Counted from the stretch's first letter, positions 1 to 9,754 are shown. The stretch is DNA of 64,000 bases from Rhodothermales bacterium (GCA_039944855.1 JBDUXZ010000002.1:62001-126000), one strand, 5' to 3'. Program-made: numbers and translations. The notes: a model not told the origin generated them from the letters alone.

Positions 1-811
1 CGGACGAGGCGGCGCGGCGCGGCGCGTCCTCGTCGCCTTTCCGGCCGGCCAGCCAGCGGTCGAGCCGGGCGAGCACGCCGCCCTTCTCCTCGCCGCGCGC
101 CGGGGCGCTGTAACCGCCGTAGGCAGAGCGTTGTGGGAAAAACGCCTGCGCCCACGCCGCGAGGTCGGTGCCGCGCTGCTGCGCCCAGCCGAAGAGGAAG
201 CCGATGCCCGCACCGCCGAGGTACGTCAGGAGCAGCGCGGGATGGCCGAGCGTGAACAGGACCGAGAGCAGGAGGAAGCCACCCGCCAGCCACTTCAGCG
301 GGACGACGCCGATGATGAACAGCCCGATGCCGCGGTTCGGGTAGAGCGCCGCCACGCAGAAGAGCACGCCGAAGACGGGCGCCATCGCCCCGTCCACCGG
401 GAACAGCCGGCCGTCGGGGATCACCGCGCCGAGGAGCACGGCGAGGAGCGCGCCACCGATCGCGGCGAGCACGTAAAGCCCGAAGAGCCGGTGGCTGCCG
501 TAGGTCTCCTCGAAGTCCCGGCCCATCCAGTAGAGCCAGAGCATGTTGAACCCGAACGAGATCAGCCCCCAGAACCCGACTTGCAAATGGACGACGCTGT
601 ACGTCAGGAGCTGCCACGGCCGGAACAGCGGCGTCGGCAGCGCCGGGTTCAGCGCGAGGTACTCCACGACGAACGTCGCCGCCGGCCCCGAGAGGCGGAC
701 GAAGAACCACGCGACGTAGATCACCGTGTTCACGGTGAGCAGGAGGCGCAGCGCCGGCGGCAGCAGGCGGTACCACCGCTGAAATCGGTCCAGGGGAGAT
801 TCTCCGGTCAT
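1..811 (-). CDS. Rhomboid-family membrane protein lacking catalytic residues (3' end outside window)
   Basis: At least 270 codons read without a stop from ATG at 811 to the window edge. The protein has about six hydrophobic segments followed by a charged cytoplasmic tail, and its overall pattern fits the rhomboid fold (W-Q-L-L-T-Y, then N-M-L-W-L-Y-W-M-G). Active rhomboids have a GxSG serine and a later histidine. Here the serine motif reads GAMAPVFG (Met143) and the expected A-H-L-G-G reads T-Y-L-G-G (Tyr197). Both members of the dyad therefore appear to be missing, which would make it a non-proteolytic pseudo-rhomboid. It lies directly downstream, on the same strand, of an apparently active rhomboid. 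The family call is firm; loss of activity is inferred from motif alignment by eye. Confidence 0.82.
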   Translation of the reverse strand, partial: MTGESPLDRFQRWYRLLPPALRLLLTVNTVIYVAWFFVRLSGPAATFVVEYLALNPALPTPLFRPWQLLTYSVVHLQVGFWGLISFGFNMLWLYWMGRDFEETYGSHRLFGLYVLAAIGGALLAVLLGAVIPDGRLFPVDGAMAPVFGVLFCVAALYPNRGIGLFIIGVVPLKWLAGGFLLLSVLFTLGHPALLLTYLGGAGIGFLFGWAQQRGTDLAAWAQAFFPQRSAYGGYSAPARGEEKGGVLARLDRWLAGRKGDEDAPRRAASS

Positions 812-931
812 AAAGCCGCGGGGAGACCCGCTATCAATCCGACGGTCCGGCGGGGAAGGCTCGCAGGGCCCCTCCCGTCCCCGGATGATACCACGCGCGC
901 AACGACGCGCCGAGGCAGCAAGCGGAAAAGT

Positions 932-1642
932 TTAGTACCCAGCGCGGCGCGGTTGCGGCCCAATCGGGAGCTTCCCGCGCCAGTACTGGATGAGGAGGAA
1001 GCCGGCGAGCGCGCCGCCGAGGTGGGCGAAGTTCGCCACGCCCGCCTGCGTGCCCGTGACGCCGGCGTAGAGCTGGAGCACCATCAGCCCCGTCACAAAC
1101 CACTTCGCTTTGATCGGGATCGGGGGAATGAGCAGCATCACGCGCTCCTCGGGGTACATCATCCCGAAGGCGAGGAGCACGCCGAACACGCCGCCCGAGG
1201 CCCCGACCGTCGGCACGATCACCGGGTCGCCGATGCCGAAGAGGAACGGCGACGAGGTCACGAGGAGCTGGAGCAGGCTAGCTCCGATCACGCAGAAAAA
1301 GTAGAAAAACAGGAAGCGCTGGCTCCCCCACGTGTTCTCGATCCGCATCCCGAACATCCAGAGGCCGAACATATTGAAGAAGATGTGGCCGAGCCCGCCG
1401 TGGAGGAACGCCGTCGTGACGAGCTGCCACGGGTAGAACTGCGGAACCGCGTTCACCTGCCCGAACCGGCTCGGCGCGACGTCGGGCGTCCCCGCCGGCC
1501 ACAGCGCGAACCACTGGAAGAGGAAAGCCTGCATCTGAGGCGCGACGGTGGCGAAGTACACGAGCCCGTTGATGATCAGGAGGTTCTTGATCACCGGTGG
1601 CATTACGCTCCACGTCGGCGGCTGGTACGCGGTCTGGTTCAT
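932..1642 (-). CDS. Rhomboid-family intramembrane serine protease
   Basis: The product has 236 residues and about six transmembrane segments. The catalytic serine is in V-G-A-S-G-G-V-F-G (Ser149) and the partner histidine is in N-F-A-H-L-G-G-A (His207), as in active rhomboid proteases. These cleave transmembrane substrates within the inner membrane. The N-terminal region (PPVIKNLLIINGLVYFA) is typical of Bacteroidota rhomboids. The gene precedes the pseudo-rhomboid on the same strand with a gap of about 120 bp, so the two are probably co-transcribed. Substrates cannot be read from the sequence. Confidence 0.93.
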   Translation of the reverse strand: MNQTAYQPPTWSVMPPVIKNLLIINGLVYFATVAPQMQAFLFQWFALWPAGTPDVAPSRFGQVNAVPQFYPWQLVTTAFLHGGLGHIFFNMFGLWMFGMRIENTWGSQRFLFFYFFCVIGASLLQLLVTSSPFLFGIGDPVIVPTVGASGGVFGVLLAFGMMYPEERVMLLIPPIPIKAKWFVTGLMVLQLYAGVTGTQAGVANFAHLGGALAGFLLIQYWRGKLPIGPQPRRAGY

Positions 1643-1921
1643 TGACTAAAACAGGGGTGACGGAGTAGGGGTAGAACGGGGCCCCCGATGCGGGGGTTGC
1701 GTCGAACGAGCCGAGCCGGGGAAGGTTGCGAACGGTCGGATAAGGGGAAAGGGTGAGGGGAAAAGGGTAAAATGAGCGCATCTGCCGGGACCGCATTACG
1801 CTCCCCGTGCGCTCGCCCGTACCGACTCGACGGTGCCGTACCGACTCGGCTGTGCCGCTTCAATGGCTTAATCCGATCTCCCCTCTTTACCCTTCACCCT
1901 TTTCCCTTTTCCCCTTCGACT

Positions 1922-2698
1922 GTGTACCTCTTCCTCTCCGACCTCCACCTCGGGCGCGGCACCGCTGCCGAGAGCCGCGCCGCCGAACGCGACGCGCTCG
2001 CCCTCCTCCGCGCGCACGAATCAGACGTGCGGCCTGCCGGGGGCGACGGCGGCCTCTTCCTCGTCGGCGACGTGTTCGACCAGTTCATCGAGTACCGCCG
2101 CCTCGTCCCGAAGGGGTTCGTCCGGCTCCAAGGCCTCCTCGCCGAATGGACGGACGCGGGCGTCCCCGTCACGTATGTCGTCGGCAACCGCGACCCGTGG
2201 CACCTCGACTACTTCGAGCGCGAACTCGGCGTGCGCGTCGTGCCCGACGGCGTGGCGGCGAGGCTGGCGGGGCGCGAAACGTATATTGCCCACGGCGACG
2301 GGCTCGTCCCGACGGAGCAGGCGTACAACCGGCTGAAGCCGCTGCTGCGCCACCCCGTGCCCTACCGGCTCTACCGGAACCTCTTCCCCGGCGACTGGGG
2401 CTACCGCCTCGCCCGGCACATCGCCCGCCGGGGCAGCGGCGCGCCCGACGCCCCCACCGTGGACGCCCTCCGCGACGCCGCCCGACGCCGCCTCACCGGC
2501 CCCACCGACCTCGTCGTGTTCGGCCACGGCCACCGCGCCGAACGGATCGACGGGCCCGGCGGGACCTACCTCAACCCCGGATACTGGTTCGCCGACCGCA
2601 CCTTCGCCCGCCTCGACGCCGCCGGCCCGGCCCTTCTCCGCTGGACGGCCGGCGAAGCCCGACCGCTCGACGCGACCGAATACGCACGCCACGAATAA
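1922..2698 (+). CDS. UDP-2,3-diacylglucosamine diphosphatase-like metallophosphoesterase (LpxH-like)
   Basis: The product is a 258-residue calcineurin-type phosphoesterase. The metal-binding motifs are S-D-L-H-L-G near the N-terminus, G-D-V-F-D, G-N-R-D, and the late histidines in A-H-G-D-G and F-G-H-G-H. The second motif is GNRD, as in LpxH, which removes UMP from UDP-2,3-diacylglucosamine in lipid A synthesis. Bacteroidota members of this family are usually annotated that way. The frame is open upstream to 1772, but similarity starts at GTG 1922 (V-Y-L-F-L-S-D), which is chosen as the start. Lipid A specificity is inferred. Confidence 0.8.
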   Translation: MYLFLSDLHLGRGTAAESRAAERDALALLRAHESDVRPAGGDGGLFLVGDVFDQFIEYRRLVPKGFVRLQGLLAEWTDAGVPVTYVVGNRDPWHLDYFERELGVRVVPDGVAARLAGRETYIAHGDGLVPTEQAYNRLKPLLRHPVPYRLYRNLFPGDWGYRLARHIARRGSGAPDAPTVDALRDAARRRLTGPTDLVVFGHGHRAERIDGPGGTYLNPGYWFADRTFARLDAAGPALLRWTAGEARPLDATEYARHE

Positions 2699-2891
2699 AG
2701 AGTAAAGCACAAAACGAGCGGGAGCCCGGCCCAACCCGCTCCCGTAGACCCGCCGCATCGTAGGTTTACCGGAGTTCACTCCCGCAGCCTGTCCCACAGG
2801 GCATGCGTAATAACCCCGCGCGCCCGGCCGTTTCCCCACCGGCCCTCCCCTTGAATCCAGGCGGTTTTACCGCTCGCCGATCCCGCCACGC

Positions 2892-5243
2892 ATGCCCAGC
2901 GATCCCTACTCCGAAGACGAGTTGCAGCGCTACTTCGACGACCCCGAGGCGCGCCGCACCGCCACGTCCGACGCCGAGGTCAAGCGCCGTTCGTTCACCG
3001 CGCTCAAGTGGGTGACCCTCGGCATCGGGGGCATCGCCCTGCTCTTCGTCCTCTGGCTCGTCATCCTCTCCTTCACGCTCCCGCCGACGGAGTTGATCGA
3101 GAACCCCGAGCACCTCGAATCGACCGTGGCCTACACTGCCGACGGCGTCGAGCTCGCGCGGTACTACCTCGGCCAAAACCGAACGTGGGTCGCCTCGAAC
3201 GAGATCTCGCCGACGATGACCGAGGCGCTCGTGGCGATGGAGGACCGGCGGTTCTACGACCACTGGGGCGTGGACATGCGCGGGTTCGCCGCCGTCGCCT
3301 ACGGCGCGCTCACCGGCCAGGGCGTCCGCGGCGCGAGCACGATCACGATGCAGCTCGCGCGTAACCTCTACGAACAGATAGGCTTCGACCGCTCCGTCAC
3401 GCGGAAGGTGAAGGAGATCCTCACCGCGATCCAGCTCGAACGGCGCTACACGAAGGACGAGATCGTCGAGATGTACCTCAACACCGTCGCGTGGGGGAAC
3501 AACGCGTTCGGCGTCGAGGCCGCGGCTCAGACCTACTTCGACAAGTCCGCCGCCGAACTCGACGTCGAGGAGTCCGCCGTGCTCGTCGCGATGCTCGCGG
3601 CGACGACGCGCTACAACCCCGTCCGCAACCCCGAGGCCGCGATGCGCCGGCGCAACCTCGTCCTCGCTGAGATGGTCGAGAACGGCTCACTCGACCGCAC
3701 CCGCTACGACGAACTCAAGGCCGACTCCATCGCGCTCACGTTCCGGCCGTACTCCCACACCGACAACCTCGCGCCGCACTTCGCCGAGATCCTCCGCGCC
3801 GAGCTGAAGAAGTGGGGCAAAGAGAACGGGTACGACATCTACACCGACGGCCTCGTCGTCCACACGACGATCGACAGCCGGATCCAGCAGATGGCGCAGG
3901 CCGCCGTCGACGCGCAGACCGACAAGCTCCAGGCCGTCGTCGACGTGGAGTGGAGCGCGCGCAACTCGTACCGCTCGCAGCGAGAGGACGACTACGTCCG
4001 CTACGCCGCCGCGAACGACTACGAGCCGTGGGGCTACTTCTGGAACAGCCAGACCCGCCTCGTCGATGCCTTCATCCGCGACACCGACCGCTGGCGCCGC
4101 CTCCGGGACGAGGGCGCGAGCCGTGAAGAGGCCGTGGCCCAACTGCGCGGGGACGAGGCCTTCATGGACTCGCTCAAGACGGACAAGACCCACCTCGAAG
4201 CCGGCTTCCTCGCGATGGACCCCAACACCGGCTACGTCCGCGCGTGGGTCGGCGGGCGCGACTTCGTCGCCGACAAGTTCGACCACGTGAAGACGGCGCG
4301 GCGCCAGCCCGGCTCCACGTTCAAGCCCTTCGTCTACATCGCCGCCATCGACAACGGGTACTCGCCGTACTACCGCCTCATGGACTCGTCGTTCGTGTGG
4401 CGCCAACCCGGCCTCCCGGACTGGCGGCCGACGAACTCCGGCGGCACGAGCGGGAGCTACGTCACGCTCCGCACGGCCCTCGGCCAGAGCAAAAACATCC
4501 CGACGGCGCGACTCACCAAGGAAGTCGGCCCGGCGACGGTCGCGACCTACGCCCGCCGCCTCGGCGTCGAGAGTGACATCGACGCCGTCCCGTCGATCGG
4601 CCTCGGCGTGAGCGACGTGACGCTCCTCGAGATGGTCTCGGCTTACGCCACGCTCGCCGACGGCGGCGTCCATCACGAGCCGCAGTTCATCCTGCGCATC
4701 GAGGACCGCCAGGGGAACGTGATCGCCAACTTCGAGCCGCAGGGCCGCGAGGCGCTCAGCGCGTCGACGGCCTACACCGTCGTCGACATGATGCGCGAGG
4801 TGATCGACAGCGGCACGGGCAACCGCATCCGCTGGAAGTTCGGCCTCCGCGACGCCGACTTCGCGGGCAAGACCGGGACGACGCAGGAGAGCGCCGACGG
4901 CTGGTTCATGCTGATGCACCCCGACCTCGTCGCCGGCGCGTGGGTCGGCTGGAACGACCGCCGCGTCGCCTTCCGCACGAGTTGGTGGGGGCAGGGCGCG
5001 CACAACGCGCTCCACATCGTCGGCGACTTCGCCACGCGCGTCGCGAAAGCCGAAGACCTCCCGCTCGCCCGGCAGCTTGCCACGAACCGCTTCGAGCCGC
5101 CGAGCGGGTACGTCCCCCCCGCCGCCCCGCCGCCGCCCGAGGACGTGGACGGTCGCACGCCCGTCCAGCGCCTCTTCGACCGCTGGGAGAACCGCGACAA
5201 CCCGCGCCGCGACGAGGAGAACCGAGGCCGCATCGGCTGGTGA
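2892..5243 (+). CDS. Class A penicillin-binding protein 1A (bifunctional peptidoglycan synthase)
   Basis: The product has 783 residues: a cytoplasmic N-terminus, one membrane anchor at about residues 41-63, a GT51 glycosyltransferase domain and a C-terminal transpeptidase. The glycosyltransferase carries E-D-R-R-F-Y-D-H-W-G with catalytic Glu117, then G-A-S-T-I-T-M-Q-L-A-R-N. The transpeptidase has S-T-F-K (Ser475), S-K-N and K-T-G-T (Lys660). It polymerises and cross-links peptidoglycan on the periplasmic side. A paralogue is encoded at 48620-51205. The tail is proline-rich and then charged. The function is secure; PBP1A-type naming is by overall layout. Confidence 0.95.
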   Translation: MPSDPYSEDELQRYFDDPEARRTATSDAEVKRRSFTALKWVTLGIGGIALLFVLWLVILSFTLPPTELIENPEHLESTVAYTADGVELARYYLGQNRTWVASNEISPTMTEALVAMEDRRFYDHWGVDMRGFAAVAYGALTGQGVRGASTITMQLARNLYEQIGFDRSVTRKVKEILTAIQLERRYTKDEIVEMYLNTVAWGNNAFGVEAAAQTYFDKSAAELDVEESAVLVAMLAATTRYNPVRNPEAAMRRRNLVLAEMVENGSLDRTRYDELKADSIALTFRPYSHTDNLAPHFAEILRAELKKWGKENGYDIYTDGLVVHTTIDSRIQQMAQAAVDAQTDKLQAVVDVEWSARNSYRSQREDDYVRYAAANDYEPWGYFWNSQTRLVDAFIRDTDRWRRLRDEGASREEAVAQLRGDEAFMDSLKTDKTHLEAGFLAMDPNTGYVRAWVGGRDFVADKFDHVKTARRQPGSTFKPFVYIAAIDNGYSPYYRLMDSSFVWRQPGLPDWRPTNSGGTSGSYVTLRTALGQSKNIPTARLTKEVGPATVATYARRLGVESDIDAVPSIGLGVSDVTLLEMVSAYATLADGGVHHEPQFILRIEDRQGNVIANFEPQGREALSASTAYTVVDMMREVIDSGTGNRIRWKFGLRDADFAGKTGTTQESADGWFMLMHPDLVAGAWVGWNDRRVAFRTSWWGQGAHNALHIVGDFATRVAKAEDLPLARQLATNRFEPPSGYVPPAAPPPPEDVDGRTPVQRLFDRWENRDNPRRDEENRGRIGW

Positions 5244-5277
5244 GCTGAGCGACGACGTACGAGTGACGAGCAACGAG

Positions 5278-5634
5278 TCAGGAGCGACGACGTAGCGTTT
5301 TAATGGAGGCGACGGTCATTGCCAGGATCTCGTCGGTCTCGCTCATGAGGTCGTTCAGCCTCGTCACCTCTACCAGTTCCGCTTCGACGAGCAGTTCCAA
5401 CCAGTAGAGCGTTTCATCCGCTTCCTCTTCGACGATCTTTAGCTTGGCAATCATGTCAGCCGTCGAGCGACCACGGGAGGCCGCCCGGTAGTTCGCTCCG
5501 ACCGAGGTGCCCGAGCGCAAAAGCTGCCGGCCTATGACGCGGGCCGCCTCGCTGCGCGGCAGGGCCCCGACCAAATGGATCACTCGGAGCGCCAGCCGCT
5601 TCGTCCGAGTCCTGAGGTGTCGTTCAGCTTCCAT
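5278..5634 (-). CDS. Four-helix bundle protein (23S rRNA intervening-sequence protein family)
   Basis: The product has 118 residues, predicted as entirely helical. It carries the family pattern Q-L-L-R-S-G-T-S-V-G-A-N-Y-R-A-A followed by A-K-L-K-I-V-E-E-E-A-D-E-T-L-Y-W-L. Members were first found in insertions within 23S rRNA genes, but many, like this one, are free-standing. Biochemical function is unknown. It lies convergently just past the PBP1A gene (34 bp) and is divergent from the sbcD-like gene. The flanking spacers contain short degenerate repeats of the actcgt/gacgag type. Confidence 0.85.
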   Translation of the reverse strand: MEAERHLRTRTKRLALRVIHLVGALPRSEAARVIGRQLLRSGTSVGANYRAASRGRSTADMIAKLKIVEEEADETLYWLELLVEAELVEVTRLNDLMSETDEILAMTVASIKTLRRRS

Positions 5635-5703
5635 AACTTGGGGCTTTATGCCTCAGACGCCTGTGGAACCCATTCGTAACTCGTCCTTCGTATTTCGTCA
5701 CTC

Positions 5704-6951
5704 GTGAAAATTCTCCACACCGCCGACATCCACCTCGGCTACGAGACGCACGGCCGGCTCAACCCCGAGACCGGGCTGAACTCGCGCCTCCACGACTTCG
5801 CCCGGAGCTTCCGCTTCCTCGTGGACCGCGCCCTCGCCGAGGACGTCGACCTCTTCCTCTTCTGCGGGGACGCCTACCGCACGGCCGACCCCACGCCGAC
5901 GCAGCAGAAGCTCTTCGCCGAGTGCCTCCGTCCCATCGCCGACGCGGGCATCCCGATCGCGATGATCGTCGGCAACCACGACCACCCCGTCTCGTTCGGG
6001 AAGGCCTCGTCCGTGGACATCTTCGGCTACTTATCGGGGAACGTCCGCGTCTATCGGACGCCGACCGTGGACCGGATCGACACGAAAGCGGGGCCGCTCC
6101 AACTCATCGCCCTGCCGTGGCCGATCCGCTCGATGCTGCTCTCGAAGGAGGAGCACCGGAAGAAGAAGCCCGAGGAGATCCGCACCTTCATCGAGGAGCT
6201 CTACACCGGCTTCGTGCAGCAGGCGGCCACCGAGCTCGACCCGTCGCTCCCGGCCGTGCTCGCCGGGCACTTCACCGTGCAGGGCGCGGAGGTCGGCGGG
6301 AGCGAGCGGACGAGCCTCATCGCGCACGAGCCGAAGTTCACCGTCGGCCAGCTCACGCCGAACGGCATCGACTACGTCGCGCTCGGGCACATCCACAAGT
6401 ATCAGGACCGCAACCTCGCCGCCTACGAGCGCGGCGAAGGCCCGCCCGTCGTCTATCCGTCCTCGCTCGAACGCATCTCGTTCAAGGAGCACGACGCCGA
6501 GAAAGGCTTCGTCCTCGTCGATATCACGACGGACAGCGGCGAGAAAAAGACGACGTACGAGTTCGTCCCCACGCCCGCGCGCCGCTTCCTCCCAATCGAA
6601 GTCGACGCCCGTGATACGGCCGACCCGACGGGTAAGATCGTCGGCCGGATCAAGCTCGAAGACGTGCGCGACGCCGTCGTCCGCATCCGCTACCGGATCG
6701 AAGAGGCGCAGGTGCCGCTCGTCGACGGGCGCGCGATCCGCGACGCACTCGCCGAGGCCGACACCGTCGCCGCGATCGAGCGCGTCGTGGACCCGGCCGA
6801 GCGCAAGCGCACAACGGTCGTGCAGCGGGACGCGACGCTGAAGGTCGCGCTCGGACAGTACATCGCCCAGCACGAGAGCCTCGCGTCAATGGAGGACGCC
6901 CTCATCGCCGCCGCGCTCGAAATCGAGCGTGAGGTAGACGGGAAGGGCTAG
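5704..6951 (+). CDS. sbcD: SbcD-like DNA repair exonuclease (metallophosphoesterase)
   Basis: The product has 415 residues and starts with GTG. The Mre11/SbcD metal motifs are present: H-T-A-D-I-H-L-G near residue 5, F-C-G-D-A-Y, G-N-H-D-H, the histidine in L-A-G-H-F-T, and A-L-G-H-I-H-K. With SbcC it forms a nuclease that opens DNA ends and hairpins. No SbcC ATPase lies next to it in this window. The stop codon overlaps that of the convergent ispE gene at a shared ctag. Assignment to the SbcD/Mre11 family is firm; partnership with a remote SbcC is inferred. Confidence 0.87.
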   Translation: MKILHTADIHLGYETHGRLNPETGLNSRLHDFARSFRFLVDRALAEDVDLFLFCGDAYRTADPTPTQQKLFAECLRPIADAGIPIAMIVGNHDHPVSFGKASSVDIFGYLSGNVRVYRTPTVDRIDTKAGPLQLIALPWPIRSMLLSKEEHRKKKPEEIRTFIEELYTGFVQQAATELDPSLPAVLAGHFTVQGAEVGGSERTSLIAHEPKFTVGQLTPNGIDYVALGHIHKYQDRNLAAYERGEGPPVVYPSSLERISFKEHDAEKGFVLVDITTDSGEKKTTYEFVPTPARRFLPIEVDARDTADPTGKIVGRIKLEDVRDAVVRIRYRIEEAQVPLVDGRAIRDALAEADTVAAIERVVDPAERKRTTVVQRDATLKVALGQYIAQHESLASMEDALIAAALEIEREVDGKG

Positions 6952-7784
6952 CGCCGCGCACTCGTCCACGCCCGGTGCCCGGCCGCTTCTGCCTCGGTCG
7001 CCGCGTCTCGCGCATTGGCCGTCTGCTCAAAGACGCCAAACACGGCGGCGCCGGATCCGGAGAGCGCCGCGTATCCCGCGCCCGCATCGAGCAGCCGCTG
7101 CCGCGCCGCGCGGATCTCCGGGTATCGAGCGAGGATCGGCGCTTCGAAGTCGTTCACGAGATCGCGCCGCCACCGTTCGAGGTCGTTGGAGCGCACGAGG
7201 TCACGGAGGTCGGGGCGACCCTCCACCTTCGGCTCGACGAGGCTGTACGCCGCCGCCGTCGCCACCTGCACGGATGGCATCACGACGGTGAGGGCGTAGG
7301 GCAGTCGGTACGGCTCGTCAGCCAACGGCTCCAGCACTTCCCCCCGGCCCGTAGCGAGCATGGCCTCGTCGTGAAGGAAGAACGGGACATCAGAGCCGAG
7401 GTCGGCTGCGAGGCGGTGGAGGACGGGCGCGGGGAGGTCGAGGCCCCAGAACTCGGCGAGGAGGCGGAGCGTGTGGGCGGCATCGCTGGAGCCACCGCCC
7501 AGCCCGGCCCCGTGCGGCACCTGCTTCCCGAGGTAGAGCGCGCCGTTCGGCTCGATCCCTGCCTCCCCCGCCAGGGCTCGGGCGGCGCGCACGCAGAGGT
7601 TCCGCTCGTCGGCCGGGAGCGCCGGGTCGGAGCAGGTGAACCGGAAGTCCTCGGCCGGCTCCACCGTCAGCGTATCGTGCCAACCGAAGGGCAGCAGGAC
7701 CGTTTCGATGGCGTGGTACCCGTCCGCGCGACGGCGCAGGACGTGAAGACCGAGATTGATTTTTGCAGGGGCGAGGTGGGGCAA
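6948..7784 (-). CDS. ispE: 4-diphosphocytidyl-2-C-methyl-D-erythritol kinase
   Basis: The product is a 278-residue GHMP kinase. The N-terminal motif A-P-A-K-I-N-L-G-L-H-V contains the substrate-contacting lysine, and the ATP loop is P-H-G-A-G-L-G-G-G-S-S-D-A-A. A late glycine-rich segment (L-S-G-S-G-A-A-V-F-G) closes the C-terminal domain. It phosphorylates CDP-methylerythritol in the non-mevalonate isoprenoid pathway in the cytoplasm. Its length is normal for IspE. It is convergent with the sbcD-like gene, the two stop codons overlapping. Confidence 0.95.
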   Translation of the reverse strand: MPHLAPAKINLGLHVLRRRADGYHAIETVLLPFGWHDTLTVEPAEDFRFTCSDPALPADERNLCVRAARALAGEAGIEPNGALYLGKQVPHGAGLGGGSSDAAHTLRLLAEFWGLDLPAPVLHRLAADLGSDVPFFLHDEAMLATGRGEVLEPLADEPYRLPYALTVVMPSVQVATAAAYSLVEPKVEGRPDLRDLVRSNDLERWRRDLVNDFEAPILARYPEIRAARQRLLDAGAGYAALSGSGAAVFGVFEQTANARDAATEAEAAGHRAWTSARR

Positions 7785-7912
7785 TGGAATCGGAGGGTGC
7801 TCGTTTTAGGAGAAGACCGGAGACGAGAGGATAAGGGCCCCAGCGGCGGTATTGCGCCGGGTCAGCCATGCCCTTAGTTTGCGGCGCCAATTTCGGACCC
7901 AACCGCCATCGA

Positions 7913-9754
7913 ATGCTCTTTCCGAATCGTCTAGCGACAACTGGGGTTTGTTGTCTGCTGCTCTGCCTGCTCATCGTGGGGCCCCTCCCCGTTCAAGCGC
8001 AGACAAGCCCCTCCGCCCTCTCGCTGGCCGAGCAGCAGGCTCTCATGGCGCAGCAGGCCCGCCAGCAGGTCAATGACCGGATCCTAGCCGCAGGGGGCGT
8101 TCCTCTCGAAGGCGCCCTTGACCCAGCCGCGTACATCGTGGGACCGGGCGACGTGTTCAGCATTACTACGGGCGGGGCGATCCCGCTCCAGATTGCCCCT
8201 TCGGTGACGGCCGACGGCGTCCTGGTGGTCCCCTCACTCGGGAGCTTTCCCGTCGCTGGCCTCAGCTTGACAGAAGCCCGCGCGCGCGTCATCACCGCGC
8301 TCCAGCGGTCCTATCGCAACGTGCCAATCGAGGTGGCCCTTGCACAGCCCCGCCAGTTCTACGTGCACGTCTCTGGAGAGGTCGCCCGTCCCGGCCGTCA
8401 CGTGGCCGTGCCCGTGGCCCGCGTCGAAGACGCTCTCGCCGCTGCGATGGAGGACAACAATCCGCTCCAAGCGCTGGAGAGGCAGCGGCGCGAATACTGG
8501 AACTACGACGGCCTCCCGGCCCTGCGCAACGTGATGGTGGAGCGGCAGACGGGCGAGCGGATCCCTGTAGACCTGATGCGCTATTACGCGACCGGAGATA
8601 CCCAGTACAACCCGTACCTCCGCGACGGCGACCGCCTCTATGTACCGACCTACACGAGCGATGGAGACGCGGTCTTCGTCGAGTACAAGAACCGGGAGAT
8701 TCTCAACCGGATGACCACGAACGGGACGACCCGGACTAACGTGGACGCTTACGACTTCCGCCCCGGCGATACCGTCACCGATCTCCTGCTCGTCGCTGGA
8801 GGCCCGTCACTGCTCAACGAAACGAGCACGATCCGCCTCATGCGGAACGTCGGTGGTGCACTCGACGTGCGCTCGGTCGATGTGCAGGCCATCATCGCCG
8901 GGACCGAACCCGACGTTTCGCTCCAACCTCGCGACAGGCTCCTCATCCCCGATGCCTTGGCTCGTACCGGGGTCGCCGAAGTCGACGGTTTAGTCGTCTA
9001 CCCGGGGACGTACCCTATCGTCGCTGGCGAGACAACCCTCCGCGACCTCGTGGTCGCCGCAGGAGGCGTCCTCCCCGAGGGGCTGCTGCGGGCGGCGTAC
9101 CTCGAACGCCGTGGGGCCGCCGAGTCCGCGGATCGCACGCAGTCGCTCGAGTCTGTCGAGAACCCTGCCGCGCGCGATGCCCTCATCCAGCAAGAGATCT
9201 TCAAGCAGGCCCGGCTCACGGACCTCTCCTTCGTCAGCCGGCAATACCTGACCCGTGAACTCCTCCAGTTCCAACGGGTCTCCCTCGAACTCGGCGACGA
9301 CGTGGCCTCCATTCCCGAGGTCCCACTCCGCGACGGGGACCGGTTCGTCGTACCGCGTGACCCCGATGCCGTGCTCGTCATCGGCCAGGTCCAGAACCCT
9401 GGATACGTTCCTTTTCGCGCTAGCGCCGATGCGGCGTACTACATCGAGCAAGCCGGAGGCCAAGGTCCGGCTGCCGCCGAGGTCTACCTCCGCGAAGCCG
9501 GGAGCGGCGCGCTCCGCTCCCCTGCGAATGCTCCTATTCGCTCAGGTGACGCACTCTTCGTCGATCGCGAGCCGATGGCTGACACGGAATCCTTGCAGGC
9601 GCTGGCACTCCAGGAGCGCCAGCTAGATTTCCAGCGCTTGCAAGAGCGCTCGAACCGCCGCTTCCAATACATCCAGACGGGGCTCGCCATCGTGGGCACC
9701 GCCGTCGGCCTCGTCACGACGTACCTCCTCATCCAGAGTGAGACGTCGAATTAG
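7913..9754 (+). CDS. Polysaccharide export protein with SLBB domains (Wza-like)
   Basis: The product has 613 residues from ATG 7913, followed by a good signal peptide ending V-Q-A-Q. An in-frame ATG at 7868 would add 15 residues before that signal and is less likely. A Poly_export domain starts at about residue 50 (A-A-Y-I-V-G-P-G-D-V-F). Several SLBB-type repeats follow (F-Y-V-H-V-S-G-E-V-A-R-P-G; L-V-V-Y-P-G-T-Y-P-I; V-L-V-I-G-Q-V-Q-N-P-G-Y-V). A transmembrane helix lies close to the C-terminus, as the outer-membrane helix of Wza does. It is longer than Wza (about 380). It opens the polysaccharide locus and probably forms the outer-membrane export channel. Confidence 0.9.
   Translation: MLFPNRLATTGVCCLLLCLLIVGPLPVQAQTSPSALSLAEQQALMAQQARQQVNDRILAAGGVPLEGALDPAAYIVGPGDVFSITTGGAIPLQIAPSVTADGVLVVPSLGSFPVAGLSLTEARARVITALQRSYRNVPIEVALAQPRQFYVHVSGEVARPGRHVAVPVARVEDALAAAMEDNNPLQALERQRREYWNYDGLPALRNVMVERQTGERIPVDLMRYYATGDTQYNPYLRDGDRLYVPTYTSDGDAVFVEYKNREILNRMTTNGTTRTNVDAYDFRPGDTVTDLLLVAGGPSLLNETSTIRLMRNVGGALDVRSVDVQAIIAGTEPDVSLQPRDRLLIPDALARTGVAEVDGLVVYPGTYPIVAGETTLRDLVVAAGGVLPEGLLRAAYLERRGAAESADRTQSLESVENPAARDALIQQEIFKQARLTDLSFVSRQYLTRELLQFQRVSLELGDDVASIPEVPLRDGDRFVVPRDPDAVLVIGQVQNPGYVPFRASADAAYYIEQAGGQGPAAAEVYLREAGSGALRSPANAPIRSGDALFVDREPMADTESLQALALQERQLDFQRLQERSNRRFQYIQTGLAIVGTAVGLVTTYLLIQSETSN

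Noticed and set aside
131-1645. A 504-codon plus-strand frame rich in Arg, Glu and His
   Set aside because: It is the antisense shadow of the two rhomboid genes; the minus-strand products have clear family motifs and membrane helices.
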